Below are positions 46,570-60,074 of a stretch of 64,000 nucleotides of DNA, in pieces (position 1 is the stretch's first letter; every line of letters starts with the position of its first letter). The notes beneath the pieces were generated by a model. The model ran no database searches. It had not been told where the DNA came from and worked only from the letters and a program-made list of their open reading frames with translations. This stretch comes from Cerrena zonata (taxonomy: Eukaryota; Basidiomycota; Agaricomycetes; Polyporales; Cerrenaceae), in assembly GCA_038087015.1 (NCBI GenBank), contig JASBNA010000116.1, positions 1 through 64,000 of the forward strand, in the 5' to 3' direction. Made by a program: the position numbers and the translations under genes.

Positions 46570-47380
46570 TATAAACGATATTGTATGAATTTTAGGATAG
46601 AATAAATTTAGCTTCAAGGTAGATAGGTGGGCAATGAGAAGGAAAGCAAGAATAAAAAGATAGGGGGGAATGGATGAGTCAGACAGCGGAAGCAAACATA
46701 AGATATATTGGGAAGGAGAGAGAGTAGGTGGAAAACACTCATTTCAAGTATGAAAATATGCTACTAGCAAAATTTTAGCGTTTTCTCTGAGAGCGGTACA
46801 GATATGATCTCCCCAAAGCGATATCCTAAGGTGTTTGCCCAAGAAGAAAGCCAAAATTGGCTCAGTGTAGTTGACAAAAATCATATTAAGTGCGTTAAGT
46901 GCATTTAAGCGTACTAACCACTTTGTTTTAGCGTAAATCACTGTAAATCGTGATGATTTACCCTCCCTCACGTGTTTTACAATCCCAAATAGGACAAGGT
47001 CAACCCAACGGTCCCAACCTGGTAACACAAGAAATGAATCATGTGCAGGAGCCGGGGAATTAAAGTCTAAGGTACAAGATATGGAAAATAATGCTTCTGT
47101 ATATCCCCCATGAGTTGGAGACTCATAATTTGAATAAGAGGTCTAAATACTCCACTCTACTTTACCATAAGCGCCTTCATATGTCGAAAATAACATATAA
47201 ATTGTTCATCATGTGGAAAGTTCTTACATCATAGGACTCAAACAGAGCAACATGAGGATCATTACAATATCATTTATTGAAGTCTTGTTACAACGACTCA
47301 TTATTTAGTAACATAGGGAAAATCATAGACAAAGAAATTCCAACTCCTCCGGTAGGAGTGTCCGAAATAATGCCGACTGC
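46570..47380. other. spacer, no gene recognised
   Basis: 5' flank of the recombinase gene plus an AT-rich stretch. A minus-strand frame near 46744-47028 has no recognisable motif. Confidence 0.5.
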
Positions 47381-48700
47381 TCACCCTCGGAGAGCAGTCG
47401 TCGTGCGCATAGTAGCCGCAGCTGCATCTGGTGAACGTCCTCCTCTCTCGGGCATTGAAGCTCCCGATATGGCACCACTCTCATGCATGATCTCGTCCAT
47501 CTCAACATCGCCATCGTCTTCGGTTTCCGTCTCTGGTCTCGACGTATCGGTCGAGTTGCTGGCCGATGGCTGTCCTGAACTCTGTGGGGGAACTGTTAGT
47601 CGTGTTGCAATCCGATATGTCCTACGATGATGATGGCTAGTATTTGCTATTGGGGGGGGTTGTATCCCACACCGGTCGAGCAATGATTGTTCCGCTTCGA
47701 TCTCTGCCAGGAGCCGTAACAGTTCCGGTAGGTGTGTTGGATCCAGCTGGAGTTGCATTGGATGATGTCTCAGTTGATGTATCGGCGTCGCGTGATCCTG
47801 GTCGAGACCGCTCCGTGGAGGCCGGCTCAACCTCCATCGACTCGTCCTGAGGGTAGAATATGTTGAGCAGCATGTAAAATGGACAATAAAGTGAGATGAG
47901 TACCTCAGGCACCTCTTAGATAACAGCAGATACATCCTCATCTCTGCTATGCTCTGCAGCAAGTTGCCTTTGAAGTGCTCATTGCAATTGCATTGCTTGA
48001 CCGCGTTGTCCCGCCTCGTTTTCCGCTTGTCTTCGAGCCAATTGTTGTTCCCTCGTCTCCTTCGGCATCCCGCTTGCACTTGCTCCTGGCCCGATAGCAA
48101 AACCCTTGTTCACCAGCCACGCCTTGTGGATGCATCCAACGACTTCCAGCATACCGGCCTGCACCACTCTACTCCAAATCGGTTCAGAGCCACGAATGCT
48201 GATGTTGACCACACATTGGAAAGCGAGAGAAAACTGGTACGCAGCGTGTTTATCGAAAGACTTTGGGTTGAGCGTGGGTACGAGCTTTGCCGGCAGGGTA
48301 TTTGGTGGCTGAAGTCCATAGTACATACAAAAGGGCTGGATTTTCCGGAGGAGGTGGGCACATGCAAAAGTTGTGCAGAATACGAATGAGACGTTCGAGT
48401 CTGCCGTCCATAGTCATGATCTCCCAAATACGGGGTGATGTGGATGTCAGATAGGTGAGGTGGGCATGAGAGTTGAACAGTGGCAAGGGTGAGTTTGTAT
48501 CGAGAGCTAGTGGGGTTATATGGTACATGTAGTTAGTATGAGTATTCAAAGAGGTTAATCTTGAACTCACCTCGCTTGTCGTAGAGCTGGGAAGTGATAC
48601 AGACACACACCTTGTTCTGCGTCGGAAAGGCAAAGTTGGTTTCTCGCATACAAGATGTAAGGCAGGCCTAGGTAATGATAAGTAGCAATAAGGCGTTATA
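47381..48700 (-). pseudogene. decayed conserved fungal gene of unknown function
   Basis: Minus-strand pieces in different frames appear to belong to one protein. In order: RIWEIMTMDGRLERLIRILH with FCMCPPPPENPALLY, KLVPTLNPKSFDKHAAYQFS, LAFQCVVNISIRGSEPIWSR with VVQAGMLEVVGC, GPGASASGMPKETREQQLAR, GRDRSGTIIARPVWDT and NSTDTSRPETETEDDGDVEM. The helical middle part resembles armadillo-type solenoids, but I cannot name the family. Frame changes near 48300, 48060 and at the run of eight C (47652-47659) break it. Some of these may be introns; the last is a homopolymer slip. Confidence 0.45.
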
Positions 48701-48744
48701 TATTGCATACTGGTGTGCTTACCTGTAGCTGAATCACGAATCAA

Positions 48745-49640
48745 TATTTATTGAATGTTAATTAACACATTGATGAGCAGCAGAGGATCACTTCAGCTAT
48801 ACAAGGAGTTCGAACGACTCGAAGAGGGCTGACGAACCAGGTAAAACGACGCGCGAGCTGGATAGGCTGACGTGATCCGGTCCTAAACCAGCAGTCGGTG
48901 CGGTTTCCCGGTTTACATGGGATTTAAAGCTGATAACGTAAACTGTTCGAAATAAACACACTTGTAACAATATTCCCTCAAGTATTTTACAATGAATAGT
49001 GTTCACCATAGCTTTCATACCTTCTCTCTCTCTGGGGCCTCTGTGGACCCTATGGTGTACAGAATGTACAAATGTTTTCCGCATATATTTGAGGGTAACT
49101 ATGTGTGTTTCGAATATATTTCATGGGAATGCCCGTTGCGCGCATATATTCTTGAGTTATATGGAACACGCACATATGAGTACCGACTTCGGTACTCAGA
49201 ACTTCTATGCCAGGCTATTTCAGTGTTTGATATGGTGTGCCAAGTATATAATAACACTTTCGTATATATTTCGCATATATTTCTCCAATTTCGCATATAT
49301 TTCTCCGATTTTCACATGTTTCTCCGATAATCACTGTTTTCGAGTATAATTTATGAGGACCACATATATATTCCAGTGATTATGCGATACATAGAGTTTA
49401 TACACTATCTCGATAGCGCGATACGCATATATATGTTATTTGTAGCATGTCTTACAAAGTGGAGAAGGTTGCATATAGTATGTGTTTCGGCAAGATGTTG
49501 TGATGTGCATATATATCTTGGGGGTTTTGCAGGAGTCTACAGTTTTGTTGCTTTCAGAACAGAAAGTTATCATTGGCTAGTTGTAATTATCATACAGCCT
49601 TTATTATCTGATACCTATTTACATTGGCTATGAACGAAAA
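48745..49640. repeat. AT-rich stretch with recurring CGCATATAT words
   Basis: CGCATATAT or close variants (CGAATATAT, CGTATATAT, GCATATATA) occur about ten times between 49079 and 49515. A short tandem, TTCGCATATATTTCTCC, is repeated at about 49267-49310. No gene recognised. Confidence 0.6.
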
Positions 49641-51590
49641 CGTTTCTGGGACTATGTGGGAGAGAGGTGGAGGCAGGTGTAGACTCGGTTGAGCCTCGCA
49701 TGGGTGAAGATACAAGACTAGGCGGAGGAACGCGAGCAGAACTAGGGGAGACCAGAGACAAGATCATAGGACACTCGGGACAAGGGACGCCGATGTGTAG
49801 CTTGAGGAACGCTGCTTTGTCTCTCGTATGACTTGCTGAGCGTGCAGCTGTCGTTGTCGTAGGTGTTGAATCAACAATTTAAAACTCACACGCTGCAGCA
49901 ACCTGACATTTGGAAGCGGTCAGCTCCCGCAAATGACCACGAGACGAGAGGGTAGATCATGAGTGAGAGAGTCACGGAGTTGATTTGGGAAACAAATATG
50001 GTAACCAAAGCGATGACCCCCTCCAGCCTTTGGTATACGGTGTCTCAGACAGAATCGAGTCCTCCGAAGAGATGAGACCTGGGTGAGACGAACAAGACCC
50101 CCGTCTATTCCCTAAGAGGTCATATCCCAAAATTCCAATTTTCGGGCCAATCCTTCCTCTGTATTTTAGCGTCCAGACGTCCGAAATGTGATGGTCTCAG
50201 TCGACATGAGGCACGATTAAAGACCGAGAGCGCCGTCTATGTTCGCACGTCCTATGGGCGGCAGTGAGAGTTCCTCGACTTGTTCTTCCTCACCCACCAG
50301 CTTCAAGAGAAGCAAGTCGACGTACCTCACCTGGCGAACCATTCTTTCTTTTTCAAAATCCTTCTTTCTTAGATCCACTTCAACGCAACAATCTCCGCAT
50401 ACCTTCATCGCCAGATACGTTACAGATCAATATTTTAACCTTGCTAATAAAATTTCTCCCCCCTGGATATGCCACTACCCGTCTTCTACCGCACAGTCCC
50501 CCGCAGCATAGGACACAGTGGTTCGAATGCTAAGGTGACTAAACCCGTTCTCTACGTTCCGCCATCCAGACGTTCAGCGTGACCCACCTACCTCTCCCTA
50601 GCTCAGTCCCTGAGTTTTTCCCACCCACCCATCGCTTCTTCGCTAAGCCTTTCCGACAGGTTTCCACGTTTGCGCCGGGAGGTCAAACTGGCCTTCGCCC
50701 ATTTTCACATTCTCCTTTTCCTTTTCGTCAATACCTTTCCAAATTTTCGTTTTTCAGCTCCGCTTTTTCACAATTGTGCCCACAACCCTTCCTCGTCTCC
50801 ATCATCTCCCACAACCGTAATCCCTTAACCGTCCGTAGATGCTCCGTCATCATTCCTATTCCCTCATCGAAGTCCTTTTGTAATGACGTTTCTTCGTAGT
50901 CTCCTCGTACATCGAATTCCCTCAATACTCATTACCCTCACGACTCGATGGGTTTTTCCTTCACTCACTCTGTACATTCACTACCTACGTCCTCTCCTCA
51001 CAAGAAAACCACGGTCCGCCTGTGGACATCAAGCCACATAGAGGGATATAGCCTGCATGTTGTGGGCGCTTTTCATCCGAAACTGGAATATAGGCTCGAT
51101 GTAGGGACGATTCGTCCTTTGCGAGGATACAACATCGAAACCGGCACAATGTGTCCTTTTTGTGGAATACAACTTCAAAAATGGCACATACTATTTTGAA
51201 AATTCTGCTTGATTTTAGCCACATTGAGCACTGTCCAAACTTTATCTCAATATCGAGGTTGTAACTTGTAACTGCATTCAAACAAATTGAAACACACATG
51301 CCATTATGGCTGGCGGCGTGCTGGAATATACTCACAACTTGCACCGCATATATTTTTGCCAGTCCATCCGCTGTCGATCCGAGGGATATAACCTCCGTGC
51401 GCATAAGGCATTTTCGTCGGGCCGGAGGATAAAACGTCGACCAAGATTTCGACCAATCCGTCCTCAAGAGACTACAACATAAGGGGTCCAAAACGACCAC
51501 ATCCGTCCGCAGGCGGGATATAACCTCTTAGGGAATAGCCCTAGACGAACATATGACTAATGCGTGAGCGCCTGTCAATCCACGTGATCA
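49641..51590. other. 2 kb unassigned sequence with degenerate repeats at its right half
   Basis: No gene recognised; the frames present overlap without motifs. Between 51040 and 51530 related words recur (GGATATAGCCTG, GGATACAACATC, GGAATACAACTTC, GGATATAACCTCC, GGATAAAACGTCG, GACTACAACATAA, GGATATAACCTCT), suggesting a decayed tandem array. Confidence 0.45.
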
Positions 51591-51728
51591 GCTGTGATGT
51601 TGAACTTGGTCGCTTTTCAACTAGACCATAGCGGCGACACGGTCGCACTGTACCGATCCCTCCCAAAGCCAAAACAACAAGACAAGTATATAACACTTAA
51701 AATCCTCACAACTACTAACATGTACTGT

Positions 51729-51822
51729 AGCTCCTGTGCTTCCGTCTTCGACGGAAGCACTGGAGCTCAATGCGCTACCGCTCCTCCGCTTCTGTCTTCG
51801 ACAGAAGCTCCGTCGCGTAGCG
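51729..51822. other. two tandem hairpins with a compensatory base-pair change
   Basis: Hairpin 1 (51729-51767) pairs AGCTCC with GGAGCT and GTGCTTCCGTC with GACGGAAGCAC around TTC. Hairpin 2 pairs GCTTCTGTC with GACAGAAGC around TTC, inside an outer stem CGCTAC/GTAGCG (about 51773-51822). The inner stems differ at one pair, C-G in the first and T-A in the second, so pairing is kept. Could be structured RNA or a paired foldback element. Confidence 0.75.
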
Positions 51823-52173
51823 AGACACCAGGAGGCATAACCAAACAATGATAATAAAATCAAAATAGGAAGACACACAGTTACAACAAACAACAAAGAC
51901 AGTAACTACAGCCTGAGTATGTGCCAAAAAATTCATCGCGAGGGGAGGCCGAAAGAGGCAAAAAGATAGCGGGCAGAGAGGACCAAACTCCTGGTCACAT
52001 GACAAGAGAAGAGGTATGTGCCCGCTGGTGAGTAAGCGCCGGGATACCAGATAAGGGAGAACAAGGACGGGATGGTGTCTCTGATCATGTGGAATGGAAA
52101 TTTCCCAATAGATAACCGATCCTAGGGGATCGGAAAGTCGAACTTATAAATACTTACTTCTCTCCCCGCATTC

Positions 52174-53170
52174 CATCGAAACAGTTGCGCTTCAACACCA
52201 CCCGCACGCATGACCTGTGGTGGGCCTGTTTCAAGACAAACATTACTATTCTTTGTTCTGACGAGACCGGTATCCTCACCACCAACAAGCTGACCGTCGG
52301 TCGTAACACCCTTTGTATCTACGGCCCCAACGACCGTCGTCCTGCTCTCTGCCTATGCCTTTCGTACTGAGAACCAAGATTCCATTGACCAGTGTGTTGT
52401 CAACACTATTGAGGACGCTGCTCGTGCCCATGCCGGTGTCAAGCTCCTCGACTTCAAGCCCTTTAACCCCGTCGACAAGCGTACAAATTCACCTACCATG
52501 AGGAGTCCACTGGTAAACTCAAGTGTGTTACCAAGGGTATAACCGGTTTGAACTCTGCACGTACAACCAAACTGGGGAACTCACTTAAAACTGATGTTGA
52601 GGAATTCGCTACTCGTGGTCTTTGTGCCCTTGCTGTCACCTACAAAGACTCAGAGGTTGACGGTTACGCTTTCGACGGTGAGGTAACGATTTCAAGCTCA
52701 TCGGTCTCTCTATCTTTGAACCCCCTTGATGCTATGGCTCTTGGTGTAACTGGACGTCGTCTCGGTCTCGGTGACCACATGTACCCCGCCAAGGTTTTCA
52801 AGGATAAACCCTCCCGGTTTCGAGTTCATCTCGCTCAATGAGATGGTTCTTGACGCCTACAGTTTTGCTGGAGTTTTCCCCGAGCACAGGCATGAGATCG
52901 TCAAATGTCTCCAAGCCCCTCGGCCATTTGTGCGTCATGACTGACGCCCTTGTTGTTTCTCGTGCAAAAATCGGTATTGCTGTTGAGGGTGCCACTGACA
53001 CCGCTTGTGGCGCTGCTGATATTGTCCCTTTTGAGCCCGGTCTTTCCACCATTGTCCTCGCCATGAGCGTTTCCAGTATTATCTTCCAGTCTATGCGCAA
53101 CTACTCCATCTATGCTTGTGTCATCACTATCCGTATCGTTGTCTGCTTCGCTATCATCGCGTTCATGTAG
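52174..53170 (+). pseudogene. PMA1: PMA1 H+-ATPase relic (right copy)
   Basis: Same broken gene as at 13230-14226, here on the plus strand, with the phosphorylation-site relic CSDETGILTTNKLTV near 52254 and the lost GDGANDAP between CVMT and DALVVSRA near 52940. I see no difference from the left copy. Confidence 0.88.
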
Positions 53171-53234
53171 GTGGTACAACCTTCCACTCATATTTACCTG
53201 TCCTACGTGTAAATATTAGCAGTAGTATCTGATA

Positions 53235-53540
53235 TACATATTCTGTGAATACATTTTGTGAACACATTCTCTGATGTTGACATGTTCTCTGATATTTTGT
53301 GAACATGCTCTCCTATATTTTGCACCACATTTTCTTATATTCTTATGACACAATCACCTATATTTCACAACATGACATTCACATATTAAGATTGTTGGTA
53401 TGGATATCCAATTATTTCTTATATCTTGGGAGCTGTGCAGGACAGTAAGGTACAAAATCATGGAATATATTGATGTAAACTCATAGAAATATCGGAGGGA
53501 AACACAAAATATCAGGGAAGTACACAAGATATATGCCAAA
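53235..53540. repeat. degenerate AT-rich minisatellite (right copy)
   Basis: Mirror of 12860-13165, with words such as TGACATGTTCTCTGATATTT and GAACATGCTCTCCTATATTT. Confidence 0.6.
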
Positions 53541-53576
53541 TAATAAATGTACAGTTGGTACACGCGTAAGGAGCAA

Positions 53577-53850
53577 GGCGATCGACAACCTTGATACCGG
53601 TCTCGAGCACCTCGGCAGTTGCTGACATGGGACCACGCTCATGAGTCAGTGGAGTCGCCAAGACGTTCATGATACAACCGAGAGTAGCGATGCTAAGAGA
53701 GATCTTGATAGGTGGGCTGGTATCAATGACCCTTTGGCCATCTGTACCATCCACGGCAATGATACAGAACATGACGACCTACCGTGGAGATCAGGAACTT
53801 CAAGAATAAGATCAGAACTCCTGGTATTGAATTGAATGACAATGTCTGTC
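53577..53850 (-). pseudogene. ATP2: ATP synthase beta N-terminal fragment (right copy)
   Basis: Mirror of 12550-12823, ending at LAPYA. It is oriented opposite to the rest of the same gene, which starts at 54089. Confidence 0.8.
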
Positions 53851-54076
53851 TAATTGTCTCAATTGCTTTCATTGTGTCTGTTTGAGCTTTAAGCACGAGA
53901 TGTAGAGATGTGAAATAGGTCTCACTAATATGTCAGCGGGAACATACTGTATCAGGTTGGTAGGAGTAGAAGTACCCTACTAGGAAATGGCACGAGCAGA
54001 ATCAACATGGATCCCAGATGATTCATGTAGGGCAGTAGTAGGAGCCCGGCGTGAAAGATAGAGTGATACACTGTAG

Positions 54077-54960
<884 letters not shown>

Positions 54961-55096
54961 AAGAGGGGTACCTACACGGCTGACTGGATGTTTTTAATAT
55001 CACTCCATAACGGCGTCGTCCACGCAGACCATTAGTGAAGCTGTAAGTTTCGTATAAATCTTGTAATAAGGGACTTATGAGACGCGCGCCCTCTTC

Positions 55097-55136
55097 ACTT
55101 TGGCGTCTAAAAGCTCGGCTTTGGCGTCTAAAAGCT
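55097..55136 (+). repeat. 21-bp tandem repeat, two units (right copy)
   Basis: CTTTGGCGTCTAAAAGCTC occurs twice in tandem. Mirror of about 11264-11303. The surrounding 54961-55513 holds no recognisable gene. Confidence 0.8.
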
Positions 55137-55513
55137 CTCTCAAGTTGTCCTCTGCCACTCAGTAACGATCAGTACAGCTCTAATAACGCAAAGCATTGAA
55201 AGAGATAAATAGTGTACCAGCCGAATAATGACAGATTCTCCAATCCGATGCGTATCAAAGCTATAAGTCCGTATATATGTAATAAACAAAGCGAGTTCTA
55301 TACGTCTAATTCAGGTACTCAAGGGAGAACGGAAGGGGATATGCACACCCGGAAGAAAATGTGGATGGGGGGAATAGGAGAAACGGTACTAGCTCTACTC
55401 TCAAATAAGCTGTAAATATCTAAAGAACAGAGAATGAGTACCATACGACATCCAGTATGACAAAGGTATGGCTTGACCTCTCCAACAAATGACATTATAG
55501 ATCCTCTGGACTT

Positions 55514-57427
55514 TCAGTTCTTGCTACCGCCCCCCCTACGCCTAATCAAGCGTAGTCCTTTCTTTCGCCTGTAAATCACCTTAGTGGGATATATAAGTCA
55601 ATATATCGTGCCTACTTACTGGTCCAGTTCAATATAATCTGCCATCTCTGGACCCAATCTGGCAATGGATGCACCTTTCTCCATCACTCCATGGACTTTA
55701 CCATTGCTAAGCTGAGTTAAGCATAGGTTATGCAAAGTAACAAAGTCCCCTGAAGTGATTGAAGAAGCAGATATAGCCATTCGGTCACGCATGGTAACCC
55801 TGATGACCATATCATCTGGGATGACGAGAGCGGTCGATACAAATACGGTGCACAAATCAGACCGGGCAGTATAGTCAGTGATATAAAGGTAAAATTTATC
55901 AGCTTTCTCTGAAATCGAAAGGACCTGAAGAAGGTTTTCAAGATTAATAACGGAGTAAACTGGTTCGAAATAGTGCTTGCCTCTGCCGTACACTGGAATG
56001 GATTGTCCAGGCCTGCATCTTGGAGGAGATATTTACTGTCCGCTGCTGCGCTCTTGGCTTCTTTACGTCTTCTGAGAAATATCTATCGCATCAATACAGA
56101 TTTTATCTAGAGAACAGATCAAAAGAATACCTTAACAAAGATACCAGGTGTGGATGACGTTCTAGCTCATCTACATCCAATTTTTTAATCTTTTTGTCCT
56201 CATTCATTTTACCTTCACAAGCCATGATCTTGACATTCTTTAGGCTATAGAAACACCCAGTCTCCATTTGAGTGGCTTCACCCTTTGCAGAATCCCACAT
56301 TGCAATCTGTAGGATCTTGTCCTTCAGAGTGATAGGGCACCAGCTTGCTGTTTCGGGTCGAGCCATGGTGTTATGTGTATAGTCCGTCACATACAGGCAA
56401 CTTGGACCATTACCATGACCTATCACAATATGTATAACCTGTATATTCTCAAGTGAATATGGCAAAATGCAATTGTGTGGAAGACGATACTTCGATGGTG
56501 CAGTCAAAGTAATGACCGTTTCCAGAAGTATATTGTTTCAATTCTTGAATGAGTTTGTGCTTCATGTTGCTTGCTGTAGAGATGTCGTCTTGATCAATGT
56601 TCTGCCACCATGTCTTCAGATTGTTGCAGTATTCGATCTCGGCAATGGACAGCTGATGCTCAGCCCTCTTTGAAGAGCGAGAAAACTTGATCCTGTCGCC
56701 GTCAACAATTTCCCATGACCAGTACTCGAGTGAAGCTCCAAGATACTGTAGCGCATTGTTGTGCAGTCGGACCTGCAACATATTGGTCTCCCTGATTTTC
56801 TTGCATTAAGCTGACCACTCACTCTGATACCACGCAAAATGATGACATCACCCGGTTGTGCTTCACCAAGGATGTTCTCATGCTTGTTGTTAGTGAAACA
56901 CTGTATCGTAACACTTCTCTTGTTATATCCAGTGCCCTTCCAGGTAGATTCATCCACAACGACCAGTTTCCTCGATAAGTCTATAAAGTAGTCATAATGT
57001 CTTCAGTACATGCGGTTCATGGTCGATGTAGAGCACTCACCCCCCGTATTTTGGGAGGTTTCTATCTCTGAGATGGACAGTACTATTCCAATAAAGTTGA
57101 AGCATGCAGACGTATTGTTAGCCGGTAGGGTGGTAACGAGAGGAAAGTATAACAGATTCTTTTGGGACAATCAATGAGTATACGAGCTGGAATGCTCATC
57201 AGCGAACAGAAAGGAAAACATACATCAATGTTTAATACAGGTAATCCAACACTACCATGTTGTATTCTAACCGGGTTGGCGCCGGGCCCAGGACTTGGGG
57301 CGGGGTACTGTTTTCCAGAGGATGCAGAGCTATCCGGGAATCCTCCTGTAGCTGAAAGCTGCTTTAACGCCTCCTCACGACGTTGGCGTATTACAAGTCG
57401 TCTGTTCGTTTCTTGGTCTTGTTGCAT
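55514..57427 (-). CDS. POT1: POT1-like telomere protein (right copy)
   Basis: Mirror of 8973-10886, same exon pattern and the same unresolved frame change (here near 56015). Start ATG at 57427. If both copies are real, the genome carries two identical POT1-like genes in opposite orientation, 44.6 kb apart. Confidence 0.72.
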
Positions 57428-59841
57428 ATTGTCTGAAGCGGGATAAGGCAAAGGTAGAGATGTTATGTTCGTAATAGCAATGGGGAAGCTGGATAGCGCA
57501 AAGCAGGAAGGAGAACTATATATACGCGTCCGTAAAATTCCCGTGCCAGGACTTGTGCTGGGGGGGGGGGGGGTGGCGGGGGCGATCAATCACTCTGCAA
57601 ACGAAATACCAGCGTCCGAGAGCCTAGGCTGGCAGCTACCGTACGACGGGCGTGGAAAATTCTCAAAGCCAGGAGTGCCAAGCATAAATGACACGACTGT
57701 TCATTAAGATGAACAGGCTAGATAAGTGACCAAATATTTAGTAAGGAGTCGTTAGCTGGTACCGAGCGGGGAACACGAATCTCGGAATAAGACTAGTACC
57801 GAGCATTCTGTTGTCCAACGTTTGACGTCCATCTTCGCACGATTGCACAGCCAAGTTACGCCAGTGCGCGTTATTCCAGCTAACTCAATAACGATAGTAA
57901 ATCAGCCAGTAAATACAGATGGAGAAAATGCCGGCGGGCCATGATGTCTCTTGATGTGAGAGGGGCCAACTCCCCCACTGACACCCGAGCATCATTTATG
58001 GACACTTAACTGTCTCGCCGACGTGACCCTCATACAGTCAACGATTTGTTGATGTTGGCTGATATAGACAGGGATTTGTGTTATGACAAGTGTTTAAGAT
58101 ATTTCAGAACAAGAGATGAACGGTCGATGGTTGATGGTACGTTTAATTGATCTCTGTCAATACCTTGCAGTGACACAGCCGACGGAGTAAATCATTTGAT
58201 AGCGCCACTTCTTGGAGCTCTGTTGCTCGACTGCGCTGACCATCGTCATTGAGATGGTTGTAATGGTTATATACCTGGCACGCTCAGCCCATGAGCCGAC
58301 CATGCTGATCGCGCCTAGCTCAGCTCCACTCCGTTCACCGCTCAAGCTGTAGCTCGACCATCAGTGAAAGTGATCTGAGAGCGTCTGAGGAGTCCTGAGA
58401 ACACGCTAGTGATAAATGTGGGGTTGGACTACAGTAAGATATGATACAACAGGAGATGAGCGGACGATGGTACGTGCAATTGATCTTTGTTAAAGCCTAG
58501 CAGTGTTACAGCCGGTGGAGCAAATCATTTGATAGCGCCACTTTTTGGAGCTTCTGTTGTTCGACTGCACTAACTACCGTTATTGAGTTATCAGTAGAGT
58601 CATCTGAGAAGTCTGGAACACGATTAGATCCGTAGAGGTAATGTAGCGCGAGAGGATAGAGCAGTAAGACGTGTCCTGGCATACAAAAATGGCACACGAT
58701 CGCAGTAGGGTAACCTAATTAGCATTCTGGTAGGCACTAGCGCGCGATATCAAATTCGAAGCGTACCATACTTTTCATAGGAAAGGTAGGTAATCCCGTA
58801 AGAAGAGATCGCGTAGATTCCATTACCGACGGATTATGTTACATAGTACTATCACATCACTGGAGTTTGACGCTTCACCAAATTGTCGAACCCTATGCGT
58901 TCTACAGTTTCCACATGTAATTGAAATCAGCAGTGCATGTATATGGCAGAGATAAACTACTCCACGAACTGTACAGATTTATAGTAGGTTCGGTGTAAAG
59001 TTCAGTGTGTGTCAGAGGGGAAAGGTATGATTCTGACACTGCAGTTACAGTGAATCACACACTCACCTGCCAACCGATCTCCTTCTGGCTCTCAGATAAG
59101 AAATTCATGTGCCCAAATAACTCATTGCAGCTCTGCGACCCTTTGATTAATAAACGGGAAATGGTAAAACTTAGATGTTGCCTCGCAAAGTGTGATACCA
59201 GCCACCCGGATTCCATGCTGAAATAAAACTCTGCCGTAAGCGGTGGCCCATCAAGGTCAGCATGAGCCTGTCAAGCTCTGGCTGATGGATTGCTTGTCAG
59301 GTTTCGAAGGATGCCGACGTCACTCCGGTGTGAATGTTCCGTGACATCTCTGTTAAACTCTATGCTTCCGTCAAAACTTGGCCGTCGCAGTCAATCCTCT
59401 ATTATTTTTTCCGTGGAGTTCACCACATTATAGCTAAGAAGGTAGGCTATCTGTACATGCAGCAACTAGAGAAAACACTGAGGAAAGAGCCTCAAAAAAT
59501 GAAGAGCACCAAAGGGGTGTTAGACTTCGGTGGTGTGATAGTAAGAACACAGTTACAGTGGCGGCAAAAAGTCTTGCACTCTCGGCGAAATCCGCGGATT
59601 TGGCATATTCCCACACACGTTACCCCATGTATTGTATAGCGTTAGAAAGCGTTTTACTACTACAGCAAGGTACCATTTACATGCTTATGTTTCACACCCT
59701 TCGGTATACCGGCTACAGTGGGAGACATTCATTTCTTACTCTCTGCTCCTTCAGTATTTATCCATACCGAGTATATATTCATTGACCCTCATTGTGTAGA
59801 CAGCGACTCCGTCAAATCGTAGTCGCCTCTTCGAGCTGAGG
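57428..59841. other. 2.4 kb without recognisable gene (right copy)
   Basis: Mirror of 6559-8972, including the run of 14 G at about 57560-57573. Confidence 0.5.
58088..58585 (-). repeat. diverged direct duplication (right copy)
   Basis: Mirror of 7815-8312; the two ~150-bp units lie at about 58090-58245 and 58430-58580. Confidence 0.7.
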
Positions 59842-60066
59842 TTATCCAGAGTCAGTAGCTTTGTTCGAGAGGACCATTGAGCTAGGACTAGGAAGTTTGA
59901 AAGGGCGATCGAATGCGTTGGGTCGTGGCTTTGCTGGGATTGATCGACGTCGAGGCTTCACCTGGGGCTGATCAAAGATTGGCATCCTTGAGGGGTTTGA
60001 TATATCATCCACAATGATCTCCTCCTGATGCTGGGATGCTTGGGGTTTCCGAGCAGAGGCGAGCAT
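59842..60066 (-). CDS. short hypothetical ORF, Pro/Ser/Arg-rich (right copy)
   Basis: Identical to the frame at 6334-6558. Unknown; may be a single exon or not coding. Confidence 0.25.
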   Translation of the reverse strand: MLASARKPQASQHQEEIIVDDISNPSRMPIFDQPQVKPRRRSIPAKPRPNAFDRPFKLPSPSSMVLSNKATDSG

Positions 60067-60074
60067 TTTAGAAA

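Noticed and set aside
47277..47630. Plus-strand open frame of ~117 codons opposite the decayed conserved gene
   Set aside because: It is the shadow of the minus-strand coding region (NSTDTSRPETETEDDGDV); its composition mirrors that gene and it has no motif.
48992..49349. Overlapping Phe/Tyr/Ile-rich open frames
   Set aside because: Explained by the AT-rich CGCATATAT repeats; hydrophobic composition is a by-product.
50500..50540. Possible tRNA-like GGTTCGAATGC word
   Set aside because: No acceptor, D or anticodon stems could be formed around it.
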